In this document: positions 11,025-20,701 of the stretch, in pieces
Position numbering within the stretch: the first letter of the stretch is position 1
How the letters are laid out: each line of letters opens with the position of its first letter
Assembly: GCF_003971195.1 (NCBI RefSeq)
Contig: NZ_CP034593.1
Span: forward strand, 620,001-684,000
Direction of reading: 5' to 3'
DNA: 64,000 bases
Source: Flaviflexus ciconiae
GTDB lineage: Bacteria > Actinomycetota > Actinomycetes > Actinomycetales > Actinomycetaceae
The notes under the pieces: model-generated
The model's input: the letters and a program-made list of their open reading frames with translations, nothing else
The model's database searches: none
Told to the model about the DNA's origin: nothing
Program-made: the position numbers and the translations under genes

Positions 11025-11429
11025 TCAGCGGAGGATGCCGATCTGGAACGGGTACTTGTAGATCTCTCCGCGGCTGGCTGCGAACGCGGCCTTAATCGGA
11101 TGCCAGAGGACGAGGATAAAGGCGACGACCCAGAGGACGATCGCAACGGGGATAAGAATGAGCGTGAAGAAGCAAATCCATGCCACAATCGACAGGACAA
11201 GCAGGGCCACCGAGTAGTTGAACGAACGGGCTGATGCTGCTCGGACGAGCGTGCTTCGATCCTTGAAGACAAGCCAGATGATAAACGGTCCGAGGAACCC
11301 GAGCCAGCCGGCGGAGAAGATCATGGAGGCGGGCGCTGACAGGTGAGCAAGAATCGCCCACGTCCGCGTGTCATCGGAGCCCATTGAGCGATCGTTGTTG
11401 TCGTACGAGTTGTACTGGCTGTTTTCCAT
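11025..11429 (-). CDS. DUF4870 small integral membrane protein
   Basis: 134 residues. A polar Asn/Asp/Ser-rich N-terminus (MENSQYNSYDNNDRS) is followed by DTRTWAILAHLSA, a transmembrane helix (FLGPFIIWLVF), the loop KDRSTLVRAASARSFNYSV and two further long hydrophobic segments ending in WHPIKAAFAASRGE. This is the DUF4870 pattern (also called the Tic20-like family). Function is not established. It is a single-gene unit between two hairpins. Confidence 0.88.
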   Translation of the reverse strand: MENSQYNSYDNNDRSMGSDDTRTWAILAHLSAPASMIFSAGWLGFLGPFIIWLVFKDRSTLVRAASARSFNYSVALLVLSIVAWICFFTLILIPVAIVLWVVAFILVLWHPIKAAFAASRGEIYKYPFQIGILR

Positions 11430-11504
11430 GTTTCGATTATGCGCTATTAGCCTGCACGGTGGGGAGAATCTTGGTTATCAACGCACATACTGAACGTTAA
11501 GTCT

Positions 11505-11576
11505 CCGCCACCGAGTGGCGGGAGGAGGCCCGGGTGGTACGTACGGCAGTGCCCCGCTCGCAAGTGAACGGGGCAC
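11505..11576. terminator. Two adjacent hairpins downstream of treZ
   Basis: ccgccac-cga-gtggcgg (11505-11521) and gtgccccg...cggggcac (11549-11576) lie between the treZ stop and the DUF4870 start. The second is the likelier terminator of the minus-strand glgX-treY-treZ operon, although no long T-run follows it. Confidence 0.5.
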
Positions 11577-11615
11577 CACTCCTAGCTGCTTTGTTTCTTA
11601 ATCATGTCTTGGGGA

Positions 11616-13334
11616 TTAATCGAGGATCGCAATGGAATCGGGTTCGAGGGTGATCTCGTTACCCTCGTGGACCGTGCCCCAGGTGGCCAGCACGTTACCG
11701 GACGGAACGGGTAGCGACTCGTCCGCGAGGTTGATGACCAGGCGTGCGGCGTTTCGGTGGAGGATGAGCTGACGATCGGAAATCTTCTCAAGACGAGTTG
11801 TCGACCTCTCGGGGGATGCGAAGTCGGGGACGGACTTTCGAATCGAGATGGCCTGCTTAATGAAGTCAAGGAACTCGCGGTTCTCTTCGACTTCGGACCA
11901 GTCAAGCTTCGAAGACGTGAAGGTCTGAGGGTCCTGCGGATCGGGGACCTCGATCGTTTCACCGTAGATTGCTTCCCAGCCGTGGGAGGAGAACTCTTTG
12001 ACCCTGCCTTCCGAAACGAGCGGGCCAAGTTCATCGTTGTGGTCCGTGAAGAACGCGAAACGGTTCTTTGTGTTCCACTCTTGGCCCTGGAAGAGCATGG
12101 GGGTGAAGGGGGAGAGCAGAACCAGGCAGGTGGAGGCGAGGGCCTCGGTTTCGCTCAGATGCTCCGAGGGCCTGTCGCCGATGGCTCTGTTGCCCACCTG
12201 GTCGTGGTCCTGGTCGTAAACGACGAAGGTGTGACCGTTGATATCGTTCGGGACGGGAGCTCCCCATTCCTTCCCACGGAAGGTGGAGGTAATGCCGTCG
12301 TGGTAGAAGACTCCGCTGAAAACCTTGGCGAGTGCCTCCGGATCGTCAAAGTCGACATAGTAGCCGTGTCCCTCACCGGTGAAGAAGGCGTGGATGGCGT
12401 GGTGAACGTCGTCCGCCCACTGCATGTCCATACCCCAGCCACCCAGGTCTGTCGGGGTGACGACCAGGGGATCGTTCAGGTCGGACTCGGCGATAAGGCG
12501 GAGCGGCCGTCCGACCTCGCCGGAGAGCGACTTTGTTGCGTCGGCTAGCTCGGCGAGGATGTGGACGTGAGAGTCGTCGATCATCGCGTGGATCGCATCG
12601 AGACGAAGAGCATCGATGTGGAAGTCGGAGAACCAGCGAAGTGCGGAGTACAGCAGGTGCTCGCGTACGCCTTCGTTACCTTCATCGTCAAAGTTGAGGG
12701 CAGTTCCCCACGGTGTTTCGTGCTTGCCGGTGAAGTAGGGGCCGAACTCTGCCAGGTAGTTACCATCGGGGCCGAGGTGGTTGTACACAACGTCAAGGCA
12801 GACGCCGAGTCCCCTGGTGTGGCAGGCATTGACGAACTCTGCGAGACCTTTGGGGCCTCCGTAGGCTTCGTGCACGGCAGTCCACGAGACCCCGTCGTAG
12901 CCCCAGCCCCGAGACCCAGGGAAGGGCGCAACGGGCATGAGTTCCACCATGTCAACACCGAGTTCGACAAGATGATCTAGTGCGGGGATTGCGGAGGCGA
13001 AGGTGCCGTCTTCGGTGAATGTCCCCACGTGCATCTCGTAAACCACGGCACCGCGGGCGTCGACTCCCTCATAGAGGTCATCGGTCCAGTTCAGTGTTTC
13101 GGTGTCGAAGGCACGGGAGGGGCCGTGAACGCCCCACGGCTGCTCTGCGCTACGCGGATCGGGACGTAGCGGCCCACCGTCGATTGAGAAACCATAGGAC
13201 GTGCCGTGCTCGATCTCGGGTAGCTCCCAGATACCGTCGGAGCCGGTGAGCGGGATTCTCTCCAGGTCGTCGCCCGGCTTCCAGTCCTTGGTGCCGAGGA
13301 GCAGGTCGAGTGTTGTCGCCTTGGGTGCCCACAT
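11616..13334 (-). CDS. treZ: Malto-oligosyltrehalose trehalohydrolase TreZ
   Basis: 572 residues from ATG 13334 (MWAPKATTLDLLLG). TreZ cuts trehalose off the maltooligosyl trehalose made by TreY. The order is N-terminal beta-sandwich, GH13 barrel and C-terminal all-beta domain. The GH13 motifs are visible: DVVYNHLGPDGNY, the nucleophile Asp in ALRLDAIHAM, and the acid Glu in LIAESDLNDP. The frame extends 36 codons further upstream, but those lie inside treY and are unlike the family; the chosen ATG is 2 nt past the treY stop with an AAAGGAAA site. It is the last gene of the operon. Confidence 0.94.
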   Translation of the reverse strand: MWAPKATTLDLLLGTKDWKPGDDLERIPLTGSDGIWELPEIEHGTSYGFSIDGGPLRPDPRSAEQPWGVHGPSRAFDTETLNWTDDLYEGVDARGAVVYEMHVGTFTEDGTFASAIPALDHLVELGVDMVELMPVAPFPGSRGWGYDGVSWTAVHEAYGGPKGLAEFVNACHTRGLGVCLDVVYNHLGPDGNYLAEFGPYFTGKHETPWGTALNFDDEGNEGVREHLLYSALRWFSDFHIDALRLDAIHAMIDDSHVHILAELADATKSLSGEVGRPLRLIAESDLNDPLVVTPTDLGGWGMDMQWADDVHHAIHAFFTGEGHGYYVDFDDPEALAKVFSGVFYHDGITSTFRGKEWGAPVPNDINGHTFVVYDQDHDQVGNRAIGDRPSEHLSETEALASTCLVLLSPFTPMLFQGQEWNTKNRFAFFTDHNDELGPLVSEGRVKEFSSHGWEAIYGETIEVPDPQDPQTFTSSKLDWSEVEENREFLDFIKQAISIRKSVPDFASPERSTTRLEKISDRQLILHRNAARLVINLADESLPVPSGNVLATWGTVHEGNEITLEPDSIAILD

Positions 13335-13336
13335 GG

Positions 13337-15874
13337 TTAGTCGTTTTCCTTTCGAAGAACGGCAACGGGGAAGGAGGACAGCATGTCGAGGAGAAGAACA
13401 GCTCCGCCTTCGTAGACCGTGCCGGTCAGCACATCGGTCCACGTCCCCTCGGGAATCACGACCGTGTGTTCGCCGTAGCCGCCGGTCGCGGCAACGCCCG
13501 AATAGTGCCGTTCGGTAATGACGGCGACCTTTGGTTCGTCCTGTTCGGTACGAATGTAGGCGAAGGCATGTCCCGTCGTAACGGGAAGGGGTGCATAGCC
13601 GGAGCCTGCGCCGATAAATGCACCCGGGATCTCCTTCCGCAGGCGAAGGATTCGGGATACGACCCAGAGCTTTTCCTTGTCGAGCGTGGAGTGGCTCGGC
13701 CTGTCTTGCTCGTCGAGCTCGGCCAGGAGGGGAACGATGTACCTGTAGTCGACGGGCCTGCGGTTGTCAGGGTCAACGAGCGAGTTCTGGAGTACCTCTT
13801 CGCCCTGATAGTTGTCGGCAACGCCCAGGACGGTCAGCTGGATCGTCTTGGCGGCAAGCAGAGCGGACCGGACTGCGGGGGCAGTGAGTTCCACGAACTC
13901 TGTGAGCTTCTCCGTGGTGTACGGATCGGTGATGAGGTAGCGGGCGTAGAGGAATAGTGCCTTCTCGGCATCCTCGTCGGGCTCTGTCCACGTTGTCCAG
14001 GTCTTCTGCTCGCGGGAGGCCTTCTCCAGGTACTGGACGAGCCGCTCGTGCTCGATCGGTCCGTCCGCAGTCCAGGTGCCAAAGATGGTCTGCCAGAGGA
14101 GATTCTCAGTACGACCGTCAAGGTTCGCAGGACGCTGTTTCTTCGCGTGCGCACGCAGATCCTCGAGGAGGTGCGACCATTCTGTCGAATACTGGGAGAG
14201 AACCGAGATCCGTGCACGCACATCCTCGCCGCGCTTCGTGTCGTGCGTTGTTCCCGCCGTCATCGTCATCGGCCACGACGGCAGGATCTTCTGAACCCAG
14301 GCATGGAACTGGTCGGCCGAGTAGGTCGGCATGACAGCGTAGGAGCCGACCTCGCAGCTCGAGGTGAGGAGGGTCCACCGGTACCAGGCGGTGTCCTCCA
14401 TGCCCTTTGCCATGACCGGGCCACACGTCTGCTGGAACCGGATGATGAGCTCGGCGCGCTGCGCCTCATGGGTGCGGCCAGCGGAACCGATCTCGGCTCC
14501 GAGGAGGAGCTCAACAACGATCTCGAGGGTTTCGTGCCGATCCTCGGCTAGGCGTTTCTTGGCACGCTCGGCAGCGTCCCGCAGCGCTTTCTCTGCGACC
14601 TGCGAGGGCCGTTCACCGGGAACGACGTAAGCTCGGTACCTGTCCATCTCCAACAGAAGAGCGACGACGGAATCGCGCAGGGCCCGGAACGTGTGGTCGC
14701 GGAGCCTGACGTCTTCCTGGCAGAGCTCGGACAAGATGTGTGCGAGACGGTCGACCTCGGTGAAGAGCGAGTCACGAATGATCTCCTCCTTACCCTCCAT
14801 GATGATGTCCGGCAGGTCTCCCGGGGAGTCACCGGTGATGTCGGTGAGAACCGAACCGAGATTGACGAGCCCGGCGGGGTCGGTTTGGAGGGCCTGGATG
14901 CGCCAGGCGGTGTCGTAGCCCGTCGTGCCCGCAATTGGCCAGTCATCGGGAAGCTCCTCGTCGCCGTCAAGGATCTTCTCGGCAGCGACCCAGGCTCCGC
15001 CGGTGGCTTCGGAAAGCTGACGGAAGTAGCCGCGCGGATCGGCTAGGCCGTCCGGGTGGTCGATTCGGAAGCCATCAATGTGCCCTTCGTCAAAAAGATG
15101 AAGGAGCAGTTCGTGGGTGGCGTCGAAGACCGACTTGTCCTCAACGCGGACAGCGGCGAGCGTGTCGACGTCGAAGAACCGCCGGTAGTTCAGTTCCTCG
15201 TTTGCGACCTTCCAGTAGGCCAGCCGGTAGAACTGTCGGTCGACAAGCTCAGCTAGGGGAAGCGATTCGGTCTGATCCCGAACCGGGAAAACATGATCGT
15301 AGTAGGTGAGGACGTGCTGTTCGCCTTCGTCCTCGAGGCCCGGAACAACCATGGTTTCGAGATTGAGCTCGCCGTTGGCGAGAACAGCACCGATGCGGGA
15401 GCCCAGCATCGGCATGAGCAGGCCCTCGCCGTCCTCTTCGAGTTCGATGTCGAACCAGTCGTGGTATTCAGAGTTCGGTCCGTACTTAAGTACGGACCAG
15501 AGCGCCTTGTTCAGATATAGAGGGGTTGGCACCGCCATGTGGTTCGGGACCACGTCGACGATGATTCCCATGCCGAGCTCGTGCGCCTTATCCGTGAACT
15601 TCCGGAATGCGGCTTCTCCACCCATCGGTTGCGAGATCGTCGAATGGTCCGTGACGTCATAACCGTGCGTGGAGCCCGGCGCCGCCTGAAGGATAGGCGA
15701 ACAGTAAACGTCCGTGATCCCCAGATCAGACAGATAGGGGAGGAGCTCACGTGCCTGAGAGAACGTCAGATCGGGGCCCAGTTGAAGGCGGTAGGTTGAT
15801 ACCGGTGCCCGGCGTCCTTCACCGGGCGTATGAGTATGGCTTGGGGCGTATGTTTGGCTGGGCTTCTCGCTCAT
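13337..15874 (-). CDS. treY: Maltooligosyl trehalose synthase TreY
   Basis: 845 residues. TreY turns the reducing-end alpha-1,4 bond of maltodextrins into the alpha,alpha-1,1 bond of trehalose. The family start STYRLQLGPDLTF...YLSDLGITDVYCSPIL is present, as are GSTHGYDVTD and the catalytic sites FRIDHPDGLADP (Asp) and WVAAEKIL (Glu). The C-terminus has the usual QGEEVLQNSLVDPDNRRPVDY block. Its ATG overlaps the glgX stop by one base (TAATG), and treZ follows by 2 nt, so glgX-treY-treZ form a tightly coupled operon. Confidence 0.95.
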   Translation of the reverse strand: MSEKPSQTYAPSHTHTPGEGRRAPVSTYRLQLGPDLTFSQARELLPYLSDLGITDVYCSPILQAAPGSTHGYDVTDHSTISQPMGGEAAFRKFTDKAHELGMGIIVDVVPNHMAVPTPLYLNKALWSVLKYGPNSEYHDWFDIELEEDGEGLLMPMLGSRIGAVLANGELNLETMVVPGLEDEGEQHVLTYYDHVFPVRDQTESLPLAELVDRQFYRLAYWKVANEELNYRRFFDVDTLAAVRVEDKSVFDATHELLLHLFDEGHIDGFRIDHPDGLADPRGYFRQLSEATGGAWVAAEKILDGDEELPDDWPIAGTTGYDTAWRIQALQTDPAGLVNLGSVLTDITGDSPGDLPDIIMEGKEEIIRDSLFTEVDRLAHILSELCQEDVRLRDHTFRALRDSVVALLLEMDRYRAYVVPGERPSQVAEKALRDAAERAKKRLAEDRHETLEIVVELLLGAEIGSAGRTHEAQRAELIIRFQQTCGPVMAKGMEDTAWYRWTLLTSSCEVGSYAVMPTYSADQFHAWVQKILPSWPMTMTAGTTHDTKRGEDVRARISVLSQYSTEWSHLLEDLRAHAKKQRPANLDGRTENLLWQTIFGTWTADGPIEHERLVQYLEKASREQKTWTTWTEPDEDAEKALFLYARYLITDPYTTEKLTEFVELTAPAVRSALLAAKTIQLTVLGVADNYQGEEVLQNSLVDPDNRRPVDYRYIVPLLAELDEQDRPSHSTLDKEKLWVVSRILRLRKEIPGAFIGAGSGYAPLPVTTGHAFAYIRTEQDEPKVAVITERHYSGVAATGGYGEHTVVIPEGTWTDVLTGTVYEGGAVLLLDMLSSFPVAVLRKEND

Positions 15875-18255
15875 TACTTGTCCTCCGTCGTAGCTTTTGC
15901 CTTGGCGGGCGGGGTGTTGGTTACCGGTGCATCCTCGAGGTTGCCGTCAGCAAGGGGCTCCGCCTCGCTGCCTGCACCGCGTTCCGCGGCGGTAACAGTG
16001 TCGTCATCGTCTTTGTCAGTATCAGCCTGCTCTGAATCAGCGGCGCTCTTGGCCTTATTCTCGGTTCCATTTGCCGAGTCGGCTTCTGTCTCAGCGATCT
16101 CCTCTGCGGAGGCCGCGGTACGTGCGGAGATCTCTTCCTCGCGCTCCTCCTGGGTGCGTACCAGAATGATGATCGAGCGGCCCTCAACGGTGACGGTCTC
16201 ACCGGCTTCGAACACGTGAGGATCGGCACCGGGGTCTGCGGTGTTGATAGCTTCGTGCCAGGTCATGCCGTAGTTGGCGCCGGGCAGCGTGAAATCGATT
16301 TCGCTCGCATCGGCCGAGATCAGGAGGAGCAGGTCGTCATCTTCGATCTTTTGACCGCGGTGGTTGGGTTCGGGGATCGCGGCACCGTTGAGGTAGATCA
16401 TGACGGACTTCGCGAACCAGGTGTTCCAGTCTTCGTCCTGCATGCGGCCACCGCTTGGCACGAGCCACTCGATCTCGCCCAGATGGGACTCGCCGCCATG
16501 CTCGGAACCGCCCGAGAAGAACCTGCGACGACGAAGCACCGGGTGGTCGGCGCGGAACTCGATCATTTTCTTCGTGAACTCGAGCAGGTCTTCCTGGTTT
16601 TCGCTGAGATCCCAGTCAACCCAGGCCAGTTCGTTGTCCTGGCAGTACGTGTTGTTGTTGCCCTTCTGGGTACGTCCCAGTTCGTCACCGTGAGAGATCA
16701 TGGGAACGCCCTGGGAGATCAGGAGCGTCGTGATGAAGTTGCGGATCTGGCGGAGCCGAAGCTGCTGGATCTTGGGATCATCAGTGGGTCCCTCGGTCCC
16801 ACAGTTCCAGGAACGGTTGTGGGATTCGCCGTCGTTACCGCCCTCGCCGTTGGCCTCGTTGTGTTTCTCGTTGTAGGAGACCAGGTCCCTCATCGTGAAC
16901 CCGTCATGTGCGGTCACGAAGTTAATGGAGGCCATGGGGCGGCGGCCCGAGTGCTCGTAAAGATCGGAGGAGCCCGTCAGGCGGGAAGCCAGCTCCGAAA
17001 GAACCGAGGGTTCACCCCGCCAGAAGTCGCGAACCGTGTCACGGTACTGTCCGTTCCATTCGGTCCATAGGGGTGGGAACCCGCCGACGTTGTATCCGCC
17101 TTCCCCAATGTCCCAGGGCTCGGCGATCAGCTTGACCTGTGAGATCACCGGGTCCTGCTGAATAATGTCGAAAAAGGCTGAAAGCCTATCGACCGCATGC
17201 AGTTCACGGGCGAGCGTGGAGGCCAGGTCGAAGCGGAACCCGTCCACATGCATTTCCGTCACCCAGTAGCGGAGCGAATCCATGATGAGTTGCAGGGAGT
17301 GCGGGGAGGACATGTTGAGGGAGTTGCCTGTCCCGGTCGTGTCGAAGTAGTGCTCTTCATCGCCGGGAACGAGCCGGTAGTAGGAGGCGTTATCGAGGCC
17401 GCGGAAGGACAGGGTGGGGCCCATGTGGTTGCCCTCTGCCGTGTGGTTGTAGACCACGTCGAGGATGACCTCGATGTCTGCTTCGTGGAAAGCCTTCACC
17501 ATGGCACGGAACTCGTCTACCTGTTCGCCGCGAGTGCCGGCTGACGAGTAGGTGTTCTCGGGCGCGAAGTAACCAATCGTGTTGTAGCCCCAGTAGTTCG
17601 ACAGTCCGCGCTCTTGGAGATGGGTGTCGTTCACGAACTGGTGCACCGGCATCAGCTCAATCGCGGTCACGCCCAGTTCTGTCAGGTGCTCGATGATCGC
17701 GGGATGCGCCAGCCCCTGGTAGGTTCCTCTCATCTCATCCGGGATGTCTGGGTGCTGCATTGTCATTCCCTTGACGTGCGCCTCGTAGATAATCGAGTCG
17801 TGGTACTCGTGTCCGGGCGGCCTGTCGTGACCCCAGTCAAAGAACGGGTTGATGACAACGGAGACCATCGTGTGGCCGAGGGAATCTTCTTTGTTCCGCT
17901 TCTTTGGGTTGTTGAAATCGTAGGAGAAGATTGCGGAGGTGTTTTCGACGTGCCCGTCGATCGCCTTCGCGTATGGGTCGAGAAGAAGCTTCGTGGGATC
18001 GCAGCGGTGACCGTTGTCGGGATCGTAGGGTCCGTGCACGCGATATCCATAGAGCTGTCCGGGTCGTACACCGGGGATGTAGCAGTGCCAGACGAAGGCA
18101 TCCACCTCGGTGAGCTCGTAGCGCTCTTCATTCTTGTCGTCGTCAAGTAAGCAGAGTTCTACCCGCTCAGCAATAGATGAGTAGATAGCGAAGTTCGTTC
18201 CCGCGCCATCAAAAGTAGCACCAAGCGGGTACGGTTTACCAGGCCAAAGTTCCAT
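15874..18255 (-). CDS. glgX: Glycogen debranching enzyme GlgX with long acidic tail
   Basis: 793 residues. The N-terminus has the CBM48 domain (MELWPGKPYPLGATFDGAGTNFA, shortened here to its opening), followed by a GH13 barrel with DVVYNHTAEG, the nucleophile Asp in GFRFDLAST and the acid Glu in LIAEPWDIGEGGY. GlgX removes alpha-1,6 branches from phosphorylase-limited glycogen, releasing linear maltodextrin, the substrate of TreY encoded next. The core ends near residue 700. About 90 more residues are rich in Glu, Ala, Asp and Lys and look disordered; that tail is not part of the standard family. Confidence 0.94.
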   Translation of the reverse strand: MELWPGKPYPLGATFDGAGTNFAIYSSIAERVELCLLDDDKNEERYELTEVDAFVWHCYIPGVRPGQLYGYRVHGPYDPDNGHRCDPTKLLLDPYAKAIDGHVENTSAIFSYDFNNPKKRNKEDSLGHTMVSVVINPFFDWGHDRPPGHEYHDSIIYEAHVKGMTMQHPDIPDEMRGTYQGLAHPAIIEHLTELGVTAIELMPVHQFVNDTHLQERGLSNYWGYNTIGYFAPENTYSSAGTRGEQVDEFRAMVKAFHEADIEVILDVVYNHTAEGNHMGPTLSFRGLDNASYYRLVPGDEEHYFDTTGTGNSLNMSSPHSLQLIMDSLRYWVTEMHVDGFRFDLASTLARELHAVDRLSAFFDIIQQDPVISQVKLIAEPWDIGEGGYNVGGFPPLWTEWNGQYRDTVRDFWRGEPSVLSELASRLTGSSDLYEHSGRRPMASINFVTAHDGFTMRDLVSYNEKHNEANGEGGNDGESHNRSWNCGTEGPTDDPKIQQLRLRQIRNFITTLLISQGVPMISHGDELGRTQKGNNNTYCQDNELAWVDWDLSENQEDLLEFTKKMIEFRADHPVLRRRRFFSGGSEHGGESHLGEIEWLVPSGGRMQDEDWNTWFAKSVMIYLNGAAIPEPNHRGQKIEDDDLLLLISADASEIDFTLPGANYGMTWHEAINTADPGADPHVFEAGETVTVEGRSIIILVRTQEEREEEISARTAASAEEIAETEADSANGTENKAKSAADSEQADTDKDDDDTVTAAERGAGSEAEPLADGNLEDAPVTNTPPAKAKATTEDK

Positions 18256-18702
18256 GTTCCTAGAATGTCATGAACTTGGCCCCGGTGCAGACAGGTTGTG
18301 TTGTTGGCGTAGAACTTGACCCATGTGTGAGCCACGCACGGAGCCCCGCGCACCGCTGGACCATGACCGGACATGTGGAGCGCTATGGCAACAAGGACTA
18401 CAGCGCACCGTAGCGAGGAGTGTGAAGCCTGTTGCAATAAGGGAGATCTGGCCGGTGAGTCTTGTGGAACACGCGGCACCGAAAGTAGCCGGTCAGGTGT
18501 CCCCATCAGCGGGCTCCTGGTCGTGACCGGAGGGACGAGAATGCAGCACCGAGCCGGGCTACTGACAGGATTGATACGGTCTGGGTTGCTCGTGGTCGTG
18601 CTTCCGTACCCAGCGGATGTGTGTAGGGGCGGACCGCGCTGAGCGTATACCGCCCCGTCAGCGAGCTCACCATGAAGAGGTGACGTGCCAGCTTACAGTG
18701 AA
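18256..18702. other. 447-bp gap without a supported gene
   Basis: Upstream of glgX and downstream of the SemiSWEET-like gene on the minus strand. The short open frames here have no family resemblance. It presumably holds the glgX promoter, but I see no clear -35/-10 pair. Confidence 0.5.
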
Positions 18703-19050
18703 TCAGGCGAGGATGTTTGGGGTCGTGGATGCAGGGGCCGAGGTGCTGGCCGACATTCCGTCGTCTTTTTGAGCAACCTTCGCGAGCTCGGGCGTGCGGT
18801 ACTTGAACACCAGAACAATGAGGGTGAGGCCCACGATTGCGGACACTGAGTTCGCAATGATGAGCGGAGTCGTATCGAACGCAATCCCGTACGCGAACCA
18901 CAGGATGTAGCCAATGAGGAGAATAAACATCCAGCTGAGCGACACCTGCGAGGAATCTCGAGTCTGGAGGATCAACCTGATCTGGAGGACCGGCGCAAGA
19001 GCCATGACGAGACCCCAGACGGTGGTTGCGACCGTCAGGAAAGTAGACAC
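18703..19050 (-). CDS. SemiSWEET / PQ-loop family sugar transporter-like protein
   Basis: About 115 residues with three hydrophobic helices. The PQ-loop-like stretch is VMALAPVLQIRLILQTRDSS followed by SLSWMFILLIGYILWFAYG, the typical SemiSWEET triple-helix bundle, which works as a dimer moving sugars passively. A polar tail of about 30 residues follows. The GTG at 19050 is preferred because it fits family length and has AGGCGGAT upstream; ATG 19107 would add 19 atypical residues. It sits next to the trehalose/glycogen operon on the same strand, but 450 nt separate them. Confidence 0.75.
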   Translation of the reverse strand: MSTFLTVATTVWGLVMALAPVLQIRLILQTRDSSQVSLSWMFILLIGYILWFAYGIAFDTTPLIIANSVSAIVGLTLIVLVFKYRTPELAKVAQKDDGMSASTSAPASTTPNILA

Positions 19051-19351
19051 AGATCCGCCTAAGAAATGTAGGGAACAGGGGGAGAAACAAGCATCAGTAT
19101 GAGCCATGTATTCACAAATGGGAAGTAGCTGCTTTGTGGGTGAGATGACCGGCACGTGAACAACAAGTTTCTGGCGCAAAGTTGCGGGAGAAAGCGTCAG
19201 CAACAGGCTGAGTCGTCTTCGTGATCGGTCGGCAAATTCCGCGAGGTCCAGCACGAACTCGCCGGAGTGGGCTTTGCGGCGAGGAAGTGGTTTCCGGTGA
19301 TGCGTGGGGGAGAATCCAGCTGTTTGAAGTGACGAATAAACAGCCCAGCTA

Positions 19352-19383
19352 TAGCGCCTAGAAACTCTGGGCTTTAGCTGGGC
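19352..19383. terminator. Overlapping alternative hairpins between the HEPN and SemiSWEET genes
   Basis: agcccag (19352-19358) can pair with ctgggct (19367-19373), or gcccagct (19353-19360) with agctgggc (19376-19383). The two foldings exclude one another. It lies 24 nt past the stop of the HEPN-like gene on the minus strand. Confidence 0.5.
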
Positions 19384-19406
19384 ATTGCGGGGGAACCCCG
19401 GCGGGT

Positions 19407-20564
19407 CTACATCAGCTCTTTAACTTTGACGAGGTGCTCTCGGACAGCCTTCGTTCGACGCTTCTTACCAAACGTGCGCAGAACCGCAGCCTCAAGTTCG
19501 CGATCGCTCATTTCCGGATGTTTGGCTTTAATGAATTTTGCGGCATTGAGAATCTCAATGGGACTGATGTAAAGGAAAAAGCGCCTAACCGTGCTGTCGT
19601 TGGGACGGAATTCCGACCACGTGTTTGGGTCCAGGTCGCGCGGCCATACAAAGTTGTCTTCGTCGATGTACAGACCTGCGCGACGGAACTGCCGAACAAG
19701 TGATTTCGCACGGCTCTTACTTAGCTTCTTGAGGTCGAATGAACGGGCCGTTAGCCGCGCTAGCCGCTCGACATGCACTGGACCTTCGAACGAGGCGATC
19801 TCGTTCACGACCGGACGCACGCTTTCCTTTGAACCAGTTGAGCGAAGATCGTAAAGAACGTCCTTTTCTCCTACTGGAACAACTTCCCAGGGCTCGTATG
19901 GGAGTCGCTTGAGCCCGAGTATCTGATCATCAGGATCCTCCGGTGCTTGCTCGAGTACCTCAGGGTCGGGCTCAATCTTGCCCTTTTCGTTTCCGTCGGA
20001 AGGATCGTCATCGTAGTCAGTTGTTGGTTCCAGTACCGCGGCCTTCTCAGCTGAATCCTCGGAAACACCCTCTTGCTCGGCGAGCGCGACAAGAGCTTCG
20101 CGCCGAATCCGGCGTAACTCGGTTAGGCCCTCGTCATCATTGAAGTACAGGAGCAGTTCAACCGACGCATCGGCGGCACGGTAGGCATCCCGGACGGTAA
20201 GAACCTCATTGTGTGCGCTAGCGTTGCGATAGATCTTTAGCTTATTGGCGGTCGAGCTAACGAACCGTGCGCCATTATCAAAGGGATACCCCAAGTCGCC
20301 AAGTCGTTGCGACAAAACTCTAGCTGCGCTTGTAGATCACTTGTCCGATATCGGTGCGACCGTTCGCTCCCCTTTTTCCCCATCGAGGATCTCAAGGATC
20401 TTTGTCCACGGAAGGCCCCCGAGATATGGCTTTAGCTTGGCGGCAATGATCGGTTCTAGGCGTACGGAAAGGTGATCGAGTGTTTCTTTGACGGACAGTG
20501 AGGGCTTGAAATTCATCGTTGAATAACCATGGCTTCTATATTGGTCCTGCTGAGAGTCGAGCAT
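19407..20564 (-). pseudogene. Swt1-type HEPN / DUF3320-like protein, interrupted by an in-frame TGA
   Basis: One frame runs from ATG 20564 (AGGGA site upstream) to 19407, broken only by TGA at 20334-20336. The first piece (about 75 residues, SLSVKETLDHLSVRLEPIIAA) and the start of the second (LSQRLGDLGYPFDNGARFVS) fit together as a Swt1-like HEPN domain. The HEPN catalytic pattern is present as RNASAH (R-x4-H; bases 20211-20228). An acidic linker follows, then a block resembling DUF3320 (YEPWEVVPVGEKDVLYDL to the basic C-terminus). HEPN domains are often RNases in conflict systems. Codon use is less GC-biased than in the neighbours. Family naming is from memory of the motifs. Confidence 0.6.
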
Positions 20565-20676
20565 TATCTATCCCTAGCGCTTCTTTGTATGGCCCTTATT
20601 CTTGTTATGAATGCTGGCTAAAACTGGCCAAAAGTCCTGTTTCAGGTCCTGGCGCTACCGTCATAGCAAAAACTAA

Positions 20677-20697
20677 AGCCCCGACATCGTCGGGGCT
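20677..20697 (-). terminator. Intrinsic terminator of tRNA-Val(CAC)
   Basis: agccccgac / gtcggggct hairpin with a 3-nt loop, 4 nt past the tRNA 3' end on the minus strand, followed on that strand by agtttttgc. Confidence 0.85.
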
Positions 20698-20701
20698 AGA
20701 G

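Noticed and set aside
20334..20336. TGA in the HEPN-like gene as selenocysteine codon
   Set aside because: No SECIS-like hairpin is evident directly after it, and the position is not a cysteine site in related domains as far as I can recall.
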